A DNA stretch of 64,000 nucleotides, taken from assembly GCF_936943645.1 (NCBI RefSeq), contig NZ_CAKZJO010000102.1, positions 47,633 to 111,632 on the forward strand, read 5' to 3'. A program made the translations under genes and the position numbers. The notes beneath the pieces are model-generated. The model saw only the letters and a program-made list of their open reading frames with translations, was not told the origin of the DNA and did no database searches. Of this stretch, positions 51,046-59,454 are shown in pieces (the stretch's first letter is position 1; every line of letters starts with the position of its first letter). This stretch comes from an uncultured Bradyrhizobium sp. Lineage in GTDB: Bacteria > Pseudomonadota > Alphaproteobacteria > Rhizobiales > Xanthobacteraceae.

Positions 51046-53634
51046 ATGATTCGCATGACTGAGCCGAGCAAGATCACAGCCGTCCCCGACCACCAGCCCG
51101 CAGCCGGCGGCATTGCCGCGCGTGCGCGCGCCTCGGTGGGTCCGAAATATCTGTCCGGGCTCAATCCGGAGCAGCGCGAGGCGGTAGAGACGCTGGACGG
51201 CCCGGTCCTGGTGCTGGCCGGGGCCGGCACCGGCAAGACGCGCGTGCTGACCACGCGTATTGCCCACATCCTCAGCCAGGGCCGCGCCCGCCCCGCCGAG
51301 ATCCTGTCGGTGACCTTCACCAACAAGGCCGCGCGGGAGATGAAGCACCGGCTCGGCCAGATGCTCGGCCACGCCGTCGAGGGCATGCCGTGGCTCGGCA
51401 CCTTCCACTCCATCGGCGGCCGCATCCTGCGCTTCCATGCCGAGTTGGCGCAGCTGAAGTCGAATTTCACCGTGCTCGACGTCGACGACCAGGTGCGGCT
51501 GCTCAAGCAGTTGCTGCAGGCCGAGAGCATCGACGACAAGCGCTGGCCGGCGCGCATGCTGGCCGGTCTGATCGACGGCTGGAAGAACCGCGGCCTGATG
51601 CCGTCGCAGGTGCCGTCAGGCGAAGCCGCGATGTTCGCCAACGGCAAGGGCGGCAAGCTCTATGCGAGCTATCAGGAGCGGCTGAAGATCCTGAACGCCG
51701 CCGATTTCGGCGATCTGCTGCTGGAGAACATCCGCATCTTCCGCGAGCACCCTGACATCCTCAGGCAGTATCAGCAGCGCTTCAAATTCATCCTGGTCGA
51801 CGAATACCAGGACACCAACGTCGCGCAGTATCTGTGGCTGCGGCTGCTGTCGCAGGCGCCGTCTTCCAACTCGTCATTGCCGGGCTCGACCCGGCAATCC
51901 ATCGCTTCTTCAGAAGATGGATCGCCGGATCTCGACGCTTCGCGTCGGCCCGGTGATGACGAGAATGATGATGTTGCGCTGACTCCTGCGAATGAAAAAC
52001 CCCACGTCAAAAACATCTGCTGCGTCGGCGACGACGACCAGTCGATCTATGGCTGGCGCGGCGCCGAGGTCGACAACATCCTGCGCTTCGAGCACGATTT
52101 CCCCGGCGCCAAGGTCATTCGCCTCGAGCGCAACTACCGCTCGACCGGCCACATCCTTGCGGCCGCCTCGCATCTGATCGCGCACAATGAAGGCCGGCTC
52201 GGCAAGACGCTGCGCACCGAGGACCACGACGGCGAGAAGGTCACGGTCACCGGCTCCTGGGATTCGGAAGAAGAAGCCCGCGGCATCGGCGAGGAGATCG
52301 AGCAGATCCAGCGCAAGGGCGAGAAGCTCAACGAGATCGCCATTCTCGTGCGCGCCTCCTACCAGATGCGCGAGTTCGAAGATCGTTTCGTCACGCTTGG
52401 CCTGCCCTATCGCGTGATCGGCGGCCCCCGCTTCTACGAGCGTGCCGAAATCCGCGACGCGCTGGCCTATCTGCGCGTCATCAATTCGCCGGCCGACGAC
52501 CTCGCTTTCGAGCGCATCGTCAACACGCCCAAGCGCGGCCTCGGCGATGCCACCGTGCAGATGCTGCACGACCATGCCCGCAAGCGCCGCATTCCGCTGT
52601 TCGAGGCGGCGCGGGCCGTGGTCGAGACCGACGAGCTGAAGCCGAAGGCGCGCGGCAGCTTGCGCGATCTCGTCGCGCAGTTCGACCGCTGGCGCGCCCA
52701 GCGCGAAGTCACCGCGCACACCGATCTCGCCCAGATCGTGCTCGACGAGAGCGGCTATACCGAGATGTGGCAGAAGGACCGTTCGGCGGATGCCGCCGGC
52801 CGGCTGGAGAACCTGAAAGAGCTGGTGCGCTCGATGGAGGAATTCGAGAACCTGCAGGGGTTCCTGGAGCACATCTCTCTCGTGATGGACCGCGAGGGCG
52901 GCGCCGAGGAGGACGCGGTGTCGCTGATGACACTGCATTCGGCCAAGGGCCTCGAATTCGACAACGTGTTCCTGCCCGGCTGGGAGGAAGGCCTGTTCCC
53001 GAGCCAGCGGACGCTGGATGAGCAGGGCCGCGCCGGCCTCGAAGAGGAGCGCCGGCTCGGCCATGTCGGCCTGACCCGTGCCCGCCGCCGCGCCATGATC
53101 TATTTCGCGACCAACCGGCGCATCCATGGCACCTGGTCGACCACGATCCCGTCGCGCTTCCTCGATGAACTGCCGGCGGCCAATGTGGAGATCACCGAAT
53201 CCAAGGGCGGCTCGGCCTGGGGCGGCACCGGCGGCTACGGTGCCTCGCGCTTCGACGACATGGAGGCGTTCGGGTCCACCTATTCGACACCGGGCTGGCA
53301 GCGTGCTCAGGCCAACCGCAACCGCGGCGGGGGCCGCAATGGCGGCGGCCGAAGCGGCGGCTTCGAGGAAGAGGCCGCGACGTTCTCGTCCTCCGCGTCT
53401 TCAGGCCCGGATTTCGGCAGCTTCTCCTCGCGCCGGCGCGGGCCGTTGACCATCGAGGGCGAGCTGGTGGCCAAATCCACAGGCACGACGTCCGAATTTT
53501 CGCTGTCCGACCGCGTCTTCCACCAGAAATTCGGCTACGGACGCGTCACCAAGATCGACGGCAACAAGCTCACCATCGCCTTCGACAAGGCCGGCGAGAA
53601 GAAGGTCGTGGACAGTTTCGTGCAGCGGGCGTGA
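51046..53634 (+). CDS. uvrD: UvrD/PcrA-type DNA helicase with an in-frame palindromic insertion
   Basis: This 862-residue superfamily-1 helicase acts in nucleotide-excision and mismatch repair. Motifs in order: Walker A AGAGTGKTRVL, motif II LVDEYQDTN, motif III VGDDDQSIYGWRGAEV, motif IV RLERNYRSTGH, motif V LMTLHSAKGLEF, and motif VI VGLTRARRRAMIYF. Between motifs II and III an extra stretch of roughly 45 residues, from about residue 272 to 318, includes a translated palindromic DNA repeat. All helicase motifs remain intact. ATG at 51055 is a near-equal start. It ends seven bases before a HicB-like gene. Confidence 0.94.
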   Translation: MIRMTEPSKITAVPDHQPAAGGIAARARASVGPKYLSGLNPEQREAVETLDGPVLVLAGAGTGKTRVLTTRIAHILSQGRARPAEILSVTFTNKAAREMKHRLGQMLGHAVEGMPWLGTFHSIGGRILRFHAELAQLKSNFTVLDVDDQVRLLKQLLQAESIDDKRWPARMLAGLIDGWKNRGLMPSQVPSGEAAMFANGKGGKLYASYQERLKILNAADFGDLLLENIRIFREHPDILRQYQQRFKFILVDEYQDTNVAQYLWLRLLSQAPSSNSSLPGSTRQSIASSEDGSPDLDASRRPGDDENDDVALTPANEKPHVKNICCVGDDDQSIYGWRGAEVDNILRFEHDFPGAKVIRLERNYRSTGHILAAASHLIAHNEGRLGKTLRTEDHDGEKVTVTGSWDSEEEARGIGEEIEQIQRKGEKLNEIAILVRASYQMREFEDRFVTLGLPYRVIGGPRFYERAEIRDALAYLRVINSPADDLAFERIVNTPKRGLGDATVQMLHDHARKRRIPLFEAARAVVETDELKPKARGSLRDLVAQFDRWRAQREVTAHTDLAQIVLDESGYTEMWQKDRSADAAGRLENLKELVRSMEEFENLQGFLEHISLVMDREGGAEEDAVSLMTLHSAKGLEFDNVFLPGWEEGLFPSQRTLDEQGRAGLEEERRLGHVGLTRARRRAMIYFATNRRIHGTWSTTIPSRFLDELPAANVEITESKGGSAWGGTGGYGASRFDDMEAFGSTYSTPGWQRAQANRNRGGGRNGGGRSGGFEEEAATFSSSASSGPDFGSFSSRRRGPLTIEGELVAKSTGTTSEFSLSDRVFHQKFGYGRVTKIDGNKLTIAFDKAGEKKVVDSFVQRA
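51871..51962. repeat. Palindromic element inserted in frame within uvrD
   Basis: The left part, TCGTCATTGCCGGGCTCGAC (51871-51890) continuing to CCATC, and the right part, GATGGATCGCCGG to CCCGGTGATGACGA (51915-51962), form nested inverted arms: TCGTCAT/ATGACGA outside, CCATC/GATGG inside. This is the style of intergenic repeats such as 48033-48157. It is read through in the helicase frame as roughly residues 276-306 (for example STRQSIASSEDGS). Confidence 0.85.
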
Positions 53635-53641
53635 GCCTGAC

Positions 53642-53926
53642 ATGCCTCAGTACGTCGCCATCATCGAAGACACAGATCCGGACGCTGTCAGCCTGTGGTT
53701 TCCCGATCTGCCCGGTTGCATCTCCGGCGGCGACGATGTCGACGAGGCCCTGGAGAATGCGCCCGAGGCGCTGGCGTTCTATGCGCAGGAGCTGGCCGCG
53801 GACGGCCGCCAGCTTCCCCCGCCGCGGACGTTGGACGAGCTCAAGGCCGCCCCCGACGTGGCCGACGACCTCGAGAACCACACCGTCGCCCTGATCGAAT
53901 GGCCGCCTCTCGACACCACGGAGTGA
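53642..53926 (+). CDS. HicB-like protein without a HicA partner
   Basis: This 94-residue protein has the HicB-like partial RNase-H fold: YVAIIEDTDPDAVSLWFPDLPGC, then GGDDVDEALENAPEAL and the PPPRTLDELKA stretch. HicB antitoxins neutralise HicA mRNA interferases. No 60-80-residue HicA gene is found on either side, and there is no C-terminal DNA-binding motif. It lies seven bases after uvrD and could be translated from the same message. Confidence 0.82.
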   Translation: MPQYVAIIEDTDPDAVSLWFPDLPGCISGGDDVDEALENAPEALAFYAQELAADGRQLPPPRTLDELKAAPDVADDLENHTVALIEWPPLDTTE

Positions 53927-54014
53927 GGACTGTTCGCCGCACTCCCCGGGCGTTCGACGGTTCTCCTTCGAACAGCCCTTGACCAGCCCAAACTTCCCCG
54001 TATCAGATGCAATC

Positions 54015-54431
54015 ATGGTCCGGGGATCCATCACACTGATCGTGCTTGCATTGGGGATGCCGTCGCTTGCGGCGGCGGAAACCATGAGCTTTGGCGATTC
54101 GATCGGGTTGCTGGCCAAGAGCTGCGGCGCGGAAATCGTTGCCAATTGCCGCGGCGTCAACCCGGACTCGACCCGCCTGAAGGAATGCCTGTCGCGCAAT
54201 CGCGACGTGCTGTCGCCGCAATGCGCGAGCGACTATCTCGGCGCCTTCGACGCCATCCAGAAGCGCGTCGCCGCGCGCGTGACGGTGGCGAACGCCTGCC
54301 AGCGCGAGATCGTCAAGGTCTGCGGCGGCTCGACCAAGGAGACCAGCAAGTCGATCCCCTGCCTGGTCTCGACGCCGAAGGGCATCAGCAACAACTGCCT
54401 GAAGGCCGTCGACGATGCGGGGTATCGCTGA
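54015..54431 (+). CDS. Exported cysteine-rich repeat protein
   Basis: This 138-residue protein has a signal peptide (ITLIVLALGMPSLAAA). Two cysteine-rich repeats of the C-x6-7-C / CL-x4-8-LS-x-x-C type follow: CGAEIVANCRGV with CLSRNRDVLSPQC, and CQREIVKVCGGS with CLVSTPKGISNNC. This resembles the Golgi-glycoprotein-1-like cysteine-rich repeat found in bacterial periplasmic proteins. Function is unknown. An ATG at 54051 or a GTG-type start upstream is possible, but 54015 gives the best signal peptide. Its stop overlaps the next start by one base. Confidence 0.82.
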   Translation: MVRGSITLIVLALGMPSLAAAETMSFGDSIGLLAKSCGAEIVANCRGVNPDSTRLKECLSRNRDVLSPQCASDYLGAFDAIQKRVAARVTVANACQREIVKVCGGSTKETSKSIPCLVSTPKGISNNCLKAVDDAGYR

Positions 54432-55102
54432 TGCGCGCCAACAGGCTCTTCATGGCCGGAACGGTCCTCGCGCTCGGCCTCGCTCTGCTCGCGGGCAGAG
54501 CCGGCGCCCAGACGGCGGCGCCGACCCGCGACGACATTGTCGGCAAGCTCAACCATCTCGAAGAGCCCGCCGAGGTCGATCTTCCCGCGCTGAAGCAGCA
54601 GGTGATGGAGCGCGCCAAGGCCAGGATCAAGAACGATCCGGGCCCGGTGAACCGGCCGCCGATCGCCCCTGACCTCGCCAAGCTGCCGGCCTTCAATGCG
54701 CAGATCCAGTTCGACGCCGACACGCCGATCATCCAGCCGGCCTCCTACCAGACCGTTGGCCGCATCGCGGATGCGCTGGTTCATTCCTCGCTGCTGCCCT
54801 ACACGTTCCTGATCGTCGGCCACGTCGAATCCAATTCGAAGACGCGCGAAGCAAACGCGATTCTGAGCCAGCGCCGCGCGGACGCGATCCGCGACGTGCT
54901 GGTGAACACGTTCAAGATCTCGACCAAGCGGCTGCATCCGATCGGCCTCGGCGAGGAGCAGTTTCTCGACCGGGCCAAGCCGACGTCGGCCGTCAACGGC
55001 CAGTTGCAAATCCTGACCTATGCCAAGGTGCCTGAGGAGGCGCCTGCGCATCCGGCTGCGGCGCCTGCGCCTGCGGCGAAAAAGCCCGCCAGGAAGCGCT
55101 GA
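54431..55102 (+). CDS. OmpA-family envelope protein
   Basis: This 223-residue protein has a signal peptide (LFMAGTVLALGLALLAGRAGA), a linker, and a C-terminal OmpA-like peptidoglycan-binding domain. FNAQIQFDADTPIIQPASYQTVGRIADALV, then HVESNSKTREANAILSQRRADAIRDVLV and GLGEEQFLDR, are the usual motifs (quoted in part). A PAAAPAPAAKKPARKR-type basic tail ends it. It is joined to the cysteine-rich gene by TGATG, so they form a two-gene envelope operon. Anchoring to the cell wall is inferred from the domain. Confidence 0.87.
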   Translation: MRANRLFMAGTVLALGLALLAGRAGAQTAAPTRDDIVGKLNHLEEPAEVDLPALKQQVMERAKARIKNDPGPVNRPPIAPDLAKLPAFNAQIQFDADTPIIQPASYQTVGRIADALVHSSLLPYTFLIVGHVESNSKTREANAILSQRRADAIRDVLVNTFKISTKRLHPIGLGEEQFLDRAKPTSAVNGQLQILTYAKVPEEAPAHPAAAPAPAAKKPARKR

Positions 55103-55273
55103 GCGAAGGCGGCGTCGCAGCCAACGGAACCCTTTGAAGTCCTGATCGTTTTGTAACCTGTCCGGGACGCACAAATACGGTTTTGCGCGACAAATGCGCC
55201 GGTTTGTGCACCGCCCGGTCCAGTGCTATAGCCACTGTTCGCCCTTCCCGACCCCGTGCTGCATGAGACCAAA

Positions 55274-55792
55274 ATGGGTGGCTTTTTCCAGCGCCAACTC
55301 GCCGTTTACGTCGAGTACCATCGCGATCCCCGGAACACGGCGATGCACGTGGTCGGTATTCTCCTGCTGTTCACCGGTGCGGTGCTGCCGCTGACGCTGG
55401 TCAAGCTTCCGCTGTTCGGTTTCGACGTCAGCCTGGCGGTGATCCTGGCCCTGCCGGTTTTGATCTATTGGCTGCTGCTCGACGTGCCGCTCGGGATCGG
55501 TATCCTGGCGGTTTCCATCGTGCTGTTTTCGGTTGCGACGAGCATTGCGGCGCAGGTCAGCGTCGCGACCATGTGGGCGATCTTTGCCGCCTTGGTGGTG
55601 CTCGGCCTCGCCGCGCAGACCATCGGACACAAGGTTTTCGAGGGCCGCGAAGCCTCGTTATTCACTTTTCCGTCGCACCTTTTGCTTGGACCGATGTTCG
55701 TGATGGCAAAATTATTCATTGCACTGGGCTTCCGTCGCGACCTTGCCGCGATTCTGGCGCCTCTTCCGGCCAATTCCCTTTCAACCCGATAG
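55274..55792 (+). CDS. Mpo1-like (DUF962) membrane protein
   Basis: This 172-residue protein has about four membrane segments. Its N-terminal motif FFQRQLAVYVEYHRDPRNTA ends with MHVVGI, and GPMFVMAKLFI is near the C-terminus. The spaced His/Asn motif YxxxHxxxxN is the DUF962 hallmark. Yeast Mpo1 is a dioxygenase acting on 2-hydroxy fatty acids; bacterial activity is unproved. A GTG at 55256 is an alternative start. Followed 28 bases later by an epimerase and then an ICMT-like gene. Confidence 0.83.
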   Translation: MGGFFQRQLAVYVEYHRDPRNTAMHVVGILLLFTGAVLPLTLVKLPLFGFDVSLAVILALPVLIYWLLLDVPLGIGILAVSIVLFSVATSIAAQVSVATMWAIFAALVVLGLAAQTIGHKVFEGREASLFTFPSHLLLGPMFVMAKLFIALGFRRDLAAILAPLPANSLSTR

Positions 55793-55820
55793 TTCTAGAA
55801 GCGAAACAGCAACCTTCTGC

Positions 55821-56852
55821 ATGACTCTCGTACTGGTTACCGGTGGCAGCGGCTTCATCGGACATCATCTCGTCGAAGCGCTCCGCGCCCGTGGGCAGCG
55901 GGTGCGCGTGCTCGATGTCCAGCCGCCGGCCGCAGCAAACGCCGAGGTTGATCACGTCCAGGGTTCGGTGCTGGACGCTGCCGCGGTCGATGCTGCGATC
56001 GCCGGGGTCGATCAGGTCTATCACCTCGCCGGCCTGCCCGGCATGTGGGTGGCCAACAAGCAGGATTTTCACGACGTCAATTGCCGCGGTACCGAGGTGG
56101 TACTTGCGGCCGCAATGAAGCGCGGCGTCTCGCGCTTCCTGCATTGTTCGACGGAATCGATCCTGTTCCCCTATTCCGACCTCAACGGCGTTGCCGCCGA
56201 AGAGGCGCTGCAGCCGGCCGAGGTGATGCCGGGCGCCTATACGCGCTCGAAGTCGCTCGCCGAGCATCATGCCGCGAAGGCGGCAGCGAGCGGCTTTCCG
56301 CTCGTGATCGGCACGCCGACCATGCCGATCGGCGCGGCCGACCACAATCTGACGCCGCCGACCGCGATGCTCTGGTACTTCCTGCAGAAGAAAGTGCAGC
56401 CACATCTCAACTTCCTGGTCAATCTCGTCGACGTCCGCGACGTTGCCATGGGCCTCGTGCTGACCATGGAGCGCGGCCGCCTTGGCCAGCGCTACATCCT
56501 CGGCGGCGACTGCGTTCCGCTCGGCAACATCCTGCGCATGATGTCGGCGATGAGCGGCCGCCGGCAGTACCCGATCGTCGTGCCCGGCAAGATCGCCGAG
56601 GCCTCCGCGATCATGCTGGAATACATCTCCGATCAGTTCACGCGCCGGCCGCCCAACGGCACCGCCGAGGGCGTGCGCATTGCGCTCGCCGCGAGCGACC
56701 TTTCGATCGGCAAGGCGCGCACCGAGCTCGGCTATTCGCCGCGTCCGATCGAGCCGGTCTTGCGCGAAACCATCACCCATCTTCTCGCCCGCAACGGCCA
56801 GCAGCCCTCCGGCGCCATCGAGCATCGCGCGCTCTCCTCGCGCGCCAGCTGA
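55821..56852 (+). CDS. NAD-dependent epimerase/dehydratase family protein
   Basis: This 343-residue extended short-chain dehydrogenase has the nucleotide motif VTGGSGFIGHHLVEAL and the catalytic YTRSK (Tyr/Lys) with FLHCSTESILFP before it. The group includes sterol/hopanoid-type reductases (HpnA-like) and dihydroflavonol reductase-like enzymes; reaction not identified. It is the middle gene of Mpo1-like - epimerase - ICMT-like, all close together on the plus strand, which suggests a lipid or isoprenoid-related membrane modification. Confidence 0.87.
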   Translation: MTLVLVTGGSGFIGHHLVEALRARGQRVRVLDVQPPAAANAEVDHVQGSVLDAAAVDAAIAGVDQVYHLAGLPGMWVANKQDFHDVNCRGTEVVLAAAMKRGVSRFLHCSTESILFPYSDLNGVAAEEALQPAEVMPGAYTRSKSLAEHHAAKAAASGFPLVIGTPTMPIGAADHNLTPPTAMLWYFLQKKVQPHLNFLVNLVDVRDVAMGLVLTMERGRLGQRYILGGDCVPLGNILRMMSAMSGRRQYPIVVPGKIAEASAIMLEYISDQFTRRPPNGTAEGVRIALAASDLSIGKARTELGYSPRPIEPVLRETITHLLARNGQQPSGAIEHRALSSRAS

Positions 56853-56879
56853 CGCCGCCGCCCAACGCAAAGAACCTTC

Positions 56880-57506
56880 ATGTCCTTCGATTTCAGCAAG
56901 CTTCTCTCCGTCGCCTGGGGCGGCTGGACCACCGCCTGGCCGACCGAGCTCCTGGCCCTGATCTGGCTCGCCTTCCTCCTCAGCTGGGTTGGCGCCTCGT
57001 TCTGGCAGGGCCGGACCAAGAAGCAGGTCATGACGCTGGAGTCGCAGCGCTATAGCCTGCCGATCCTGGTCGGCGGCATCCTGTACACGCCGTTTGTTGC
57101 GGAGCTTCTGGGCTGGAAGCCGCTCTGGGTGCCCGGCAACACCGACGTCGCCATCGCCGCGATTCTTTCGATCGCCGGCATCGCCTTCGCCTGGTGGGGC
57201 CGGCTGCATCTCGGAAAATTCTGGTCCAACACCATCACCCACAAGGAAGACCATCGGGTCATCGACACCGGCCCCTACGGCATCGTGCGTCACCCGATCT
57301 ACACCGGCCTGATCTTCGGCATGCTGGTGACCGGCGTCGCGATCGGCCTGGTGACGACGATCCTCGGCGCGATCCTGATCTCGCTCGGCATGTGGCAGAA
57401 GGGCCGGATGGAAGAGGTGTTCCTCTCCAAGGAGCTCGGCGAGGACGCCTACGGCGCCTATTGCCGCCGCGTGCCGATGATCATCCCGTTCACGTCGCCG
57501 CGGTAA
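56880..57506 (+). CDS. Isoprenylcysteine carboxyl methyltransferase-like membrane protein
   Basis: This 208-residue integral membrane methyltransferase has the ICMT/PEMT core: LGKFWSNTITHKEDHRVIDT, then GPYGIVRHPIYTGLI (SAM-binding) and EEVFLSKELGEDAYGAYC. In bacteria the family methylates lipids or small isoprenoid-type acceptors; the substrate is unknown. It starts 27 bases after the epimerase. A long perfect inverted repeat follows. Confidence 0.87.
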   Translation: MSFDFSKLLSVAWGGWTTAWPTELLALIWLAFLLSWVGASFWQGRTKKQVMTLESQRYSLPILVGGILYTPFVAELLGWKPLWVPGNTDVAIAAILSIAGIAFAWWGRLHLGKFWSNTITHKEDHRVIDTGPYGIVRHPIYTGLIFGMLVTGVAIGLVTTILGAILISLGMWQKGRMEEVFLSKELGEDAYGAYCRRVPMIIPFTSPR

Positions 57507-57542
57507 GGACTTCCGCTTTTTCAGCGTAGAACGCTTGTTGGT

Positions 57543-57693
57543 CCCGTCATCCTGAGGTGCGAGGTTCGCGATGCTCATGCATTGCGAACCGAGCCTCGAA
57601 GGATGTACGGCCGAGATGCAGCCGGGCCCTCCATCCTTCGAGGCTTCCCATGCGGCGCGTTGCGCCCCATGGCTCGCACCTCAGGATGACGGG
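57543..57693. repeat. 151-base palindromic repeat with 21-bp perfect inverted ends
   Basis: The left arm 57543-57563 begins CCCGTCATCCTGAGGTGCGA. It is the exact inverse of 57673-57693 over 21 bases. Inside, TTCGCGATG/CATTGCGAA and GCCTCGAAGGATG/CATCCTTCGAGGC form two further hairpins, so the whole unit folds as a branched structure. It lies in the gap after the ICMT-like gene. The family is known to me as a frequent Bradyrhizobium repeat. Confidence 0.85.
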
Positions 57694-57789
57694 AACGGAA
57701 TGGCGCACCCGGAACATTCGCCCAGGAACCGCCACTCGGCCAGCTTGTTACCCATTCGACGCATGCAATTAGCCGCAGAGCATCGAGCC

Positions 57790-57999
57790 ATGTCGGACGC
57801 CTACGATTATTTTCGCGAGCACGCGATCGCCGCCGTCCGCAAGGCGCGGGCGCTGCCGCCCGGGCGGACGAAGCAGAAGCAGCGCACGGTGGCGCGGGTC
57901 TATCATCTGATGTCCCGAGAGGCCGCGCTCGCGCCGAACGTTCATCACCTCGACGATTTTCGCGCGGCGCGGCAGCTGGAACGGCAGATCGGCCGTTGA
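57790..57999 (+). CDS. Small basic protein, unrecognised
   Basis: This 69-residue protein begins MSDAYDYFREHAIAAVRKAR. It has a charged helical body (KARALPPGRTKQKQRTVARVY) and ends QLERQIGR. It has no membrane segment or known motif. Similar short proteins are common hypotheticals in Bradyrhizobium; DNA or RNA binding is plausible from composition only. The start is the first ATG giving a plausible product; longer in-frame extension upstream would run into the repeat element. Confidence 0.65.
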   Translation: MSDAYDYFREHAIAAVRKARALPPGRTKQKQRTVARVYHLMSREAALAPNVHHLDDFRAARQLERQIGR

Positions 58000-58146
58000 T
58001 CACTTGGCCCCCTTGGGCCCATCGGCGTACGTCCCATGCAAATTCGATCGGCTGCCATTCCGCGGGAATAGCCCCCGCCGGGGCGCCGCACCGGTTGACG
58101 CGAGCCCCGTCAGCCAGTTGGATGCGCGCGCAAACAGGGGCCCTTC

Positions 58147-59451
58147 ATGACTTTTTCCAGCATCTTCGCGCAGTTCGTCGCATTCGTCGGCGGCATCGCG
58201 CTGCAATGGCGCAAGATGACGGGCACCGAGCCCGCGCCGGCCTGGGGCCAGACCCCCGCCATCCCCGACGCGAAGCCGCAAGGCGCGATCCCGACGTTGA
58301 AGATGCCGACCGCGCGCGGCTGGCGCGAGGGCGAGAAGCCGACCGTTGCGCCCGGCCTCAAGGTGAACGCGTTCGCGAGCGGGCTCGACCATCCGCGCTG
58401 GATCGAGGTGCTGCCCAATGGCGACGTGCTGATCGCGGAGGCAACGCAGATCGCAGGCGCACCGCGCAGCGTGTTTCACTATGCGATGCAGGCGACGATG
58501 CGTCGTGCCGCGGCGCTCGGCGTTTCTGCGAACCGCATCACGCTGCTGCGCGACAAGGACGGTGACGGCGTCGCGGAGGTGCGCGGCGCCTTCATGGAGA
58601 ACCTCAACCAGCCGTTCGGCATGGCGCTGGTCGGCGACACCTTCTATGTCGGCAACACCGACGGCGTGATCGCCTTCCCCTACGTCGCCAATGCCGACCG
58701 CATCACCGCGCCGGGCAAGCGGCTGACCACGTTCAAGCCGGCCGGGCACTGGACGCGCAGCCTGCTCGCCAGCCCCGACGGCAAGAAGCTTTATGCCGGC
58801 GTCGGGTCGCTCAGCAACATCGCGGAGATGGGCATGGAGGTCGAGGAGGGCCGCGCCGCGGTCTACGAGCTCGACCTCGCCGCCGGCACGCATCGCATCT
58901 TCGGCGCCGGCCTGCGCAATCCCGTGGGCCTTGCCTGGGAGCCGACGACGAACGTGCTCTGGACCGTCGTCAACGAACGCGACGGGCTCGGCGACGAGAC
59001 GCCGCCGGATTATCTCACCTCGGTGCGCGACGGCGGCTTCTACGGCTGGCCTTATTGCTACTGGGGCAAGACGGTGGACGACCGCGTGCCGCAGGATCCC
59101 GCGATGGTCGCCAAGGCGCTGCAACCGGACTACGCGCTCGGCGGTCATACCGCTTCGCTCGGTCTGTGCTGGATGCCGGCGGGCACCCTGCCCGGCTTCG
59201 GCGACGGCATGGTGATCGGCCAGCACGGCTCGTGGAATCGCAGCAAGCTGTCCGGCTACAAGCTGGTGTTCATCCCGTTCGAGAACGGCAAGCCGTCGGG
59301 CCCCGGTCGCGACATCCTGTCGGGCTTCCTGTCGCCGGACGAGAAGGAATCCTACGGCCGCCCGGTCGGCGTCGTGATCGGCCCCGACAGAAAGTCGCTG
59401 CTGATGGCCGACGACGTCGGCAACGTGATCTGGCGCGTCACGGGAGCTTAA
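58147..59451 (+). CDS. Sorbosone dehydrogenase-family (PQQ-type beta-propeller) protein
   Basis: This 434-residue protein has an N-terminal hydrophobic segment and a six-bladed propeller of the glucose/sorbosone dehydrogenase type. FASGLDHPRWIEVLPNGDVL, GNTDGVIAFPY, RNPVGLAWEPTTNVLWTVVNERD and VIGQHGSWNRSKLSGYKLVF are characteristic (quoted in part). It may oxidise sugars or polyols in the periplasm with PQQ; PQQ dependence is inferred. Precedes the convergent aspartate dehydrogenase gene by three bases. Confidence 0.88.
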   Translation: MTFSSIFAQFVAFVGGIALQWRKMTGTEPAPAWGQTPAIPDAKPQGAIPTLKMPTARGWREGEKPTVAPGLKVNAFASGLDHPRWIEVLPNGDVLIAEATQIAGAPRSVFHYAMQATMRRAAALGVSANRITLLRDKDGDGVAEVRGAFMENLNQPFGMALVGDTFYVGNTDGVIAFPYVANADRITAPGKRLTTFKPAGHWTRSLLASPDGKKLYAGVGSLSNIAEMGMEVEEGRAAVYELDLAAGTHRIFGAGLRNPVGLAWEPTTNVLWTVVNERDGLGDETPPDYLTSVRDGGFYGWPYCYWGKTVDDRVPQDPAMVAKALQPDYALGGHTASLGLCWMPAGTLPGFGDGMVIGQHGSWNRSKLSGYKLVFIPFENGKPSGPGRDILSGFLSPDEKESYGRPVGVVIGPDRKSLLMADDVGNVIWRVTGA

Positions 59452-59454
59452 GAG

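Noticed and set aside
53642..53926. Active HicAB toxin-antitoxin system
   Set aside because: No HicA-type gene lies on either side, so only an orphan HicB-like protein is supported.
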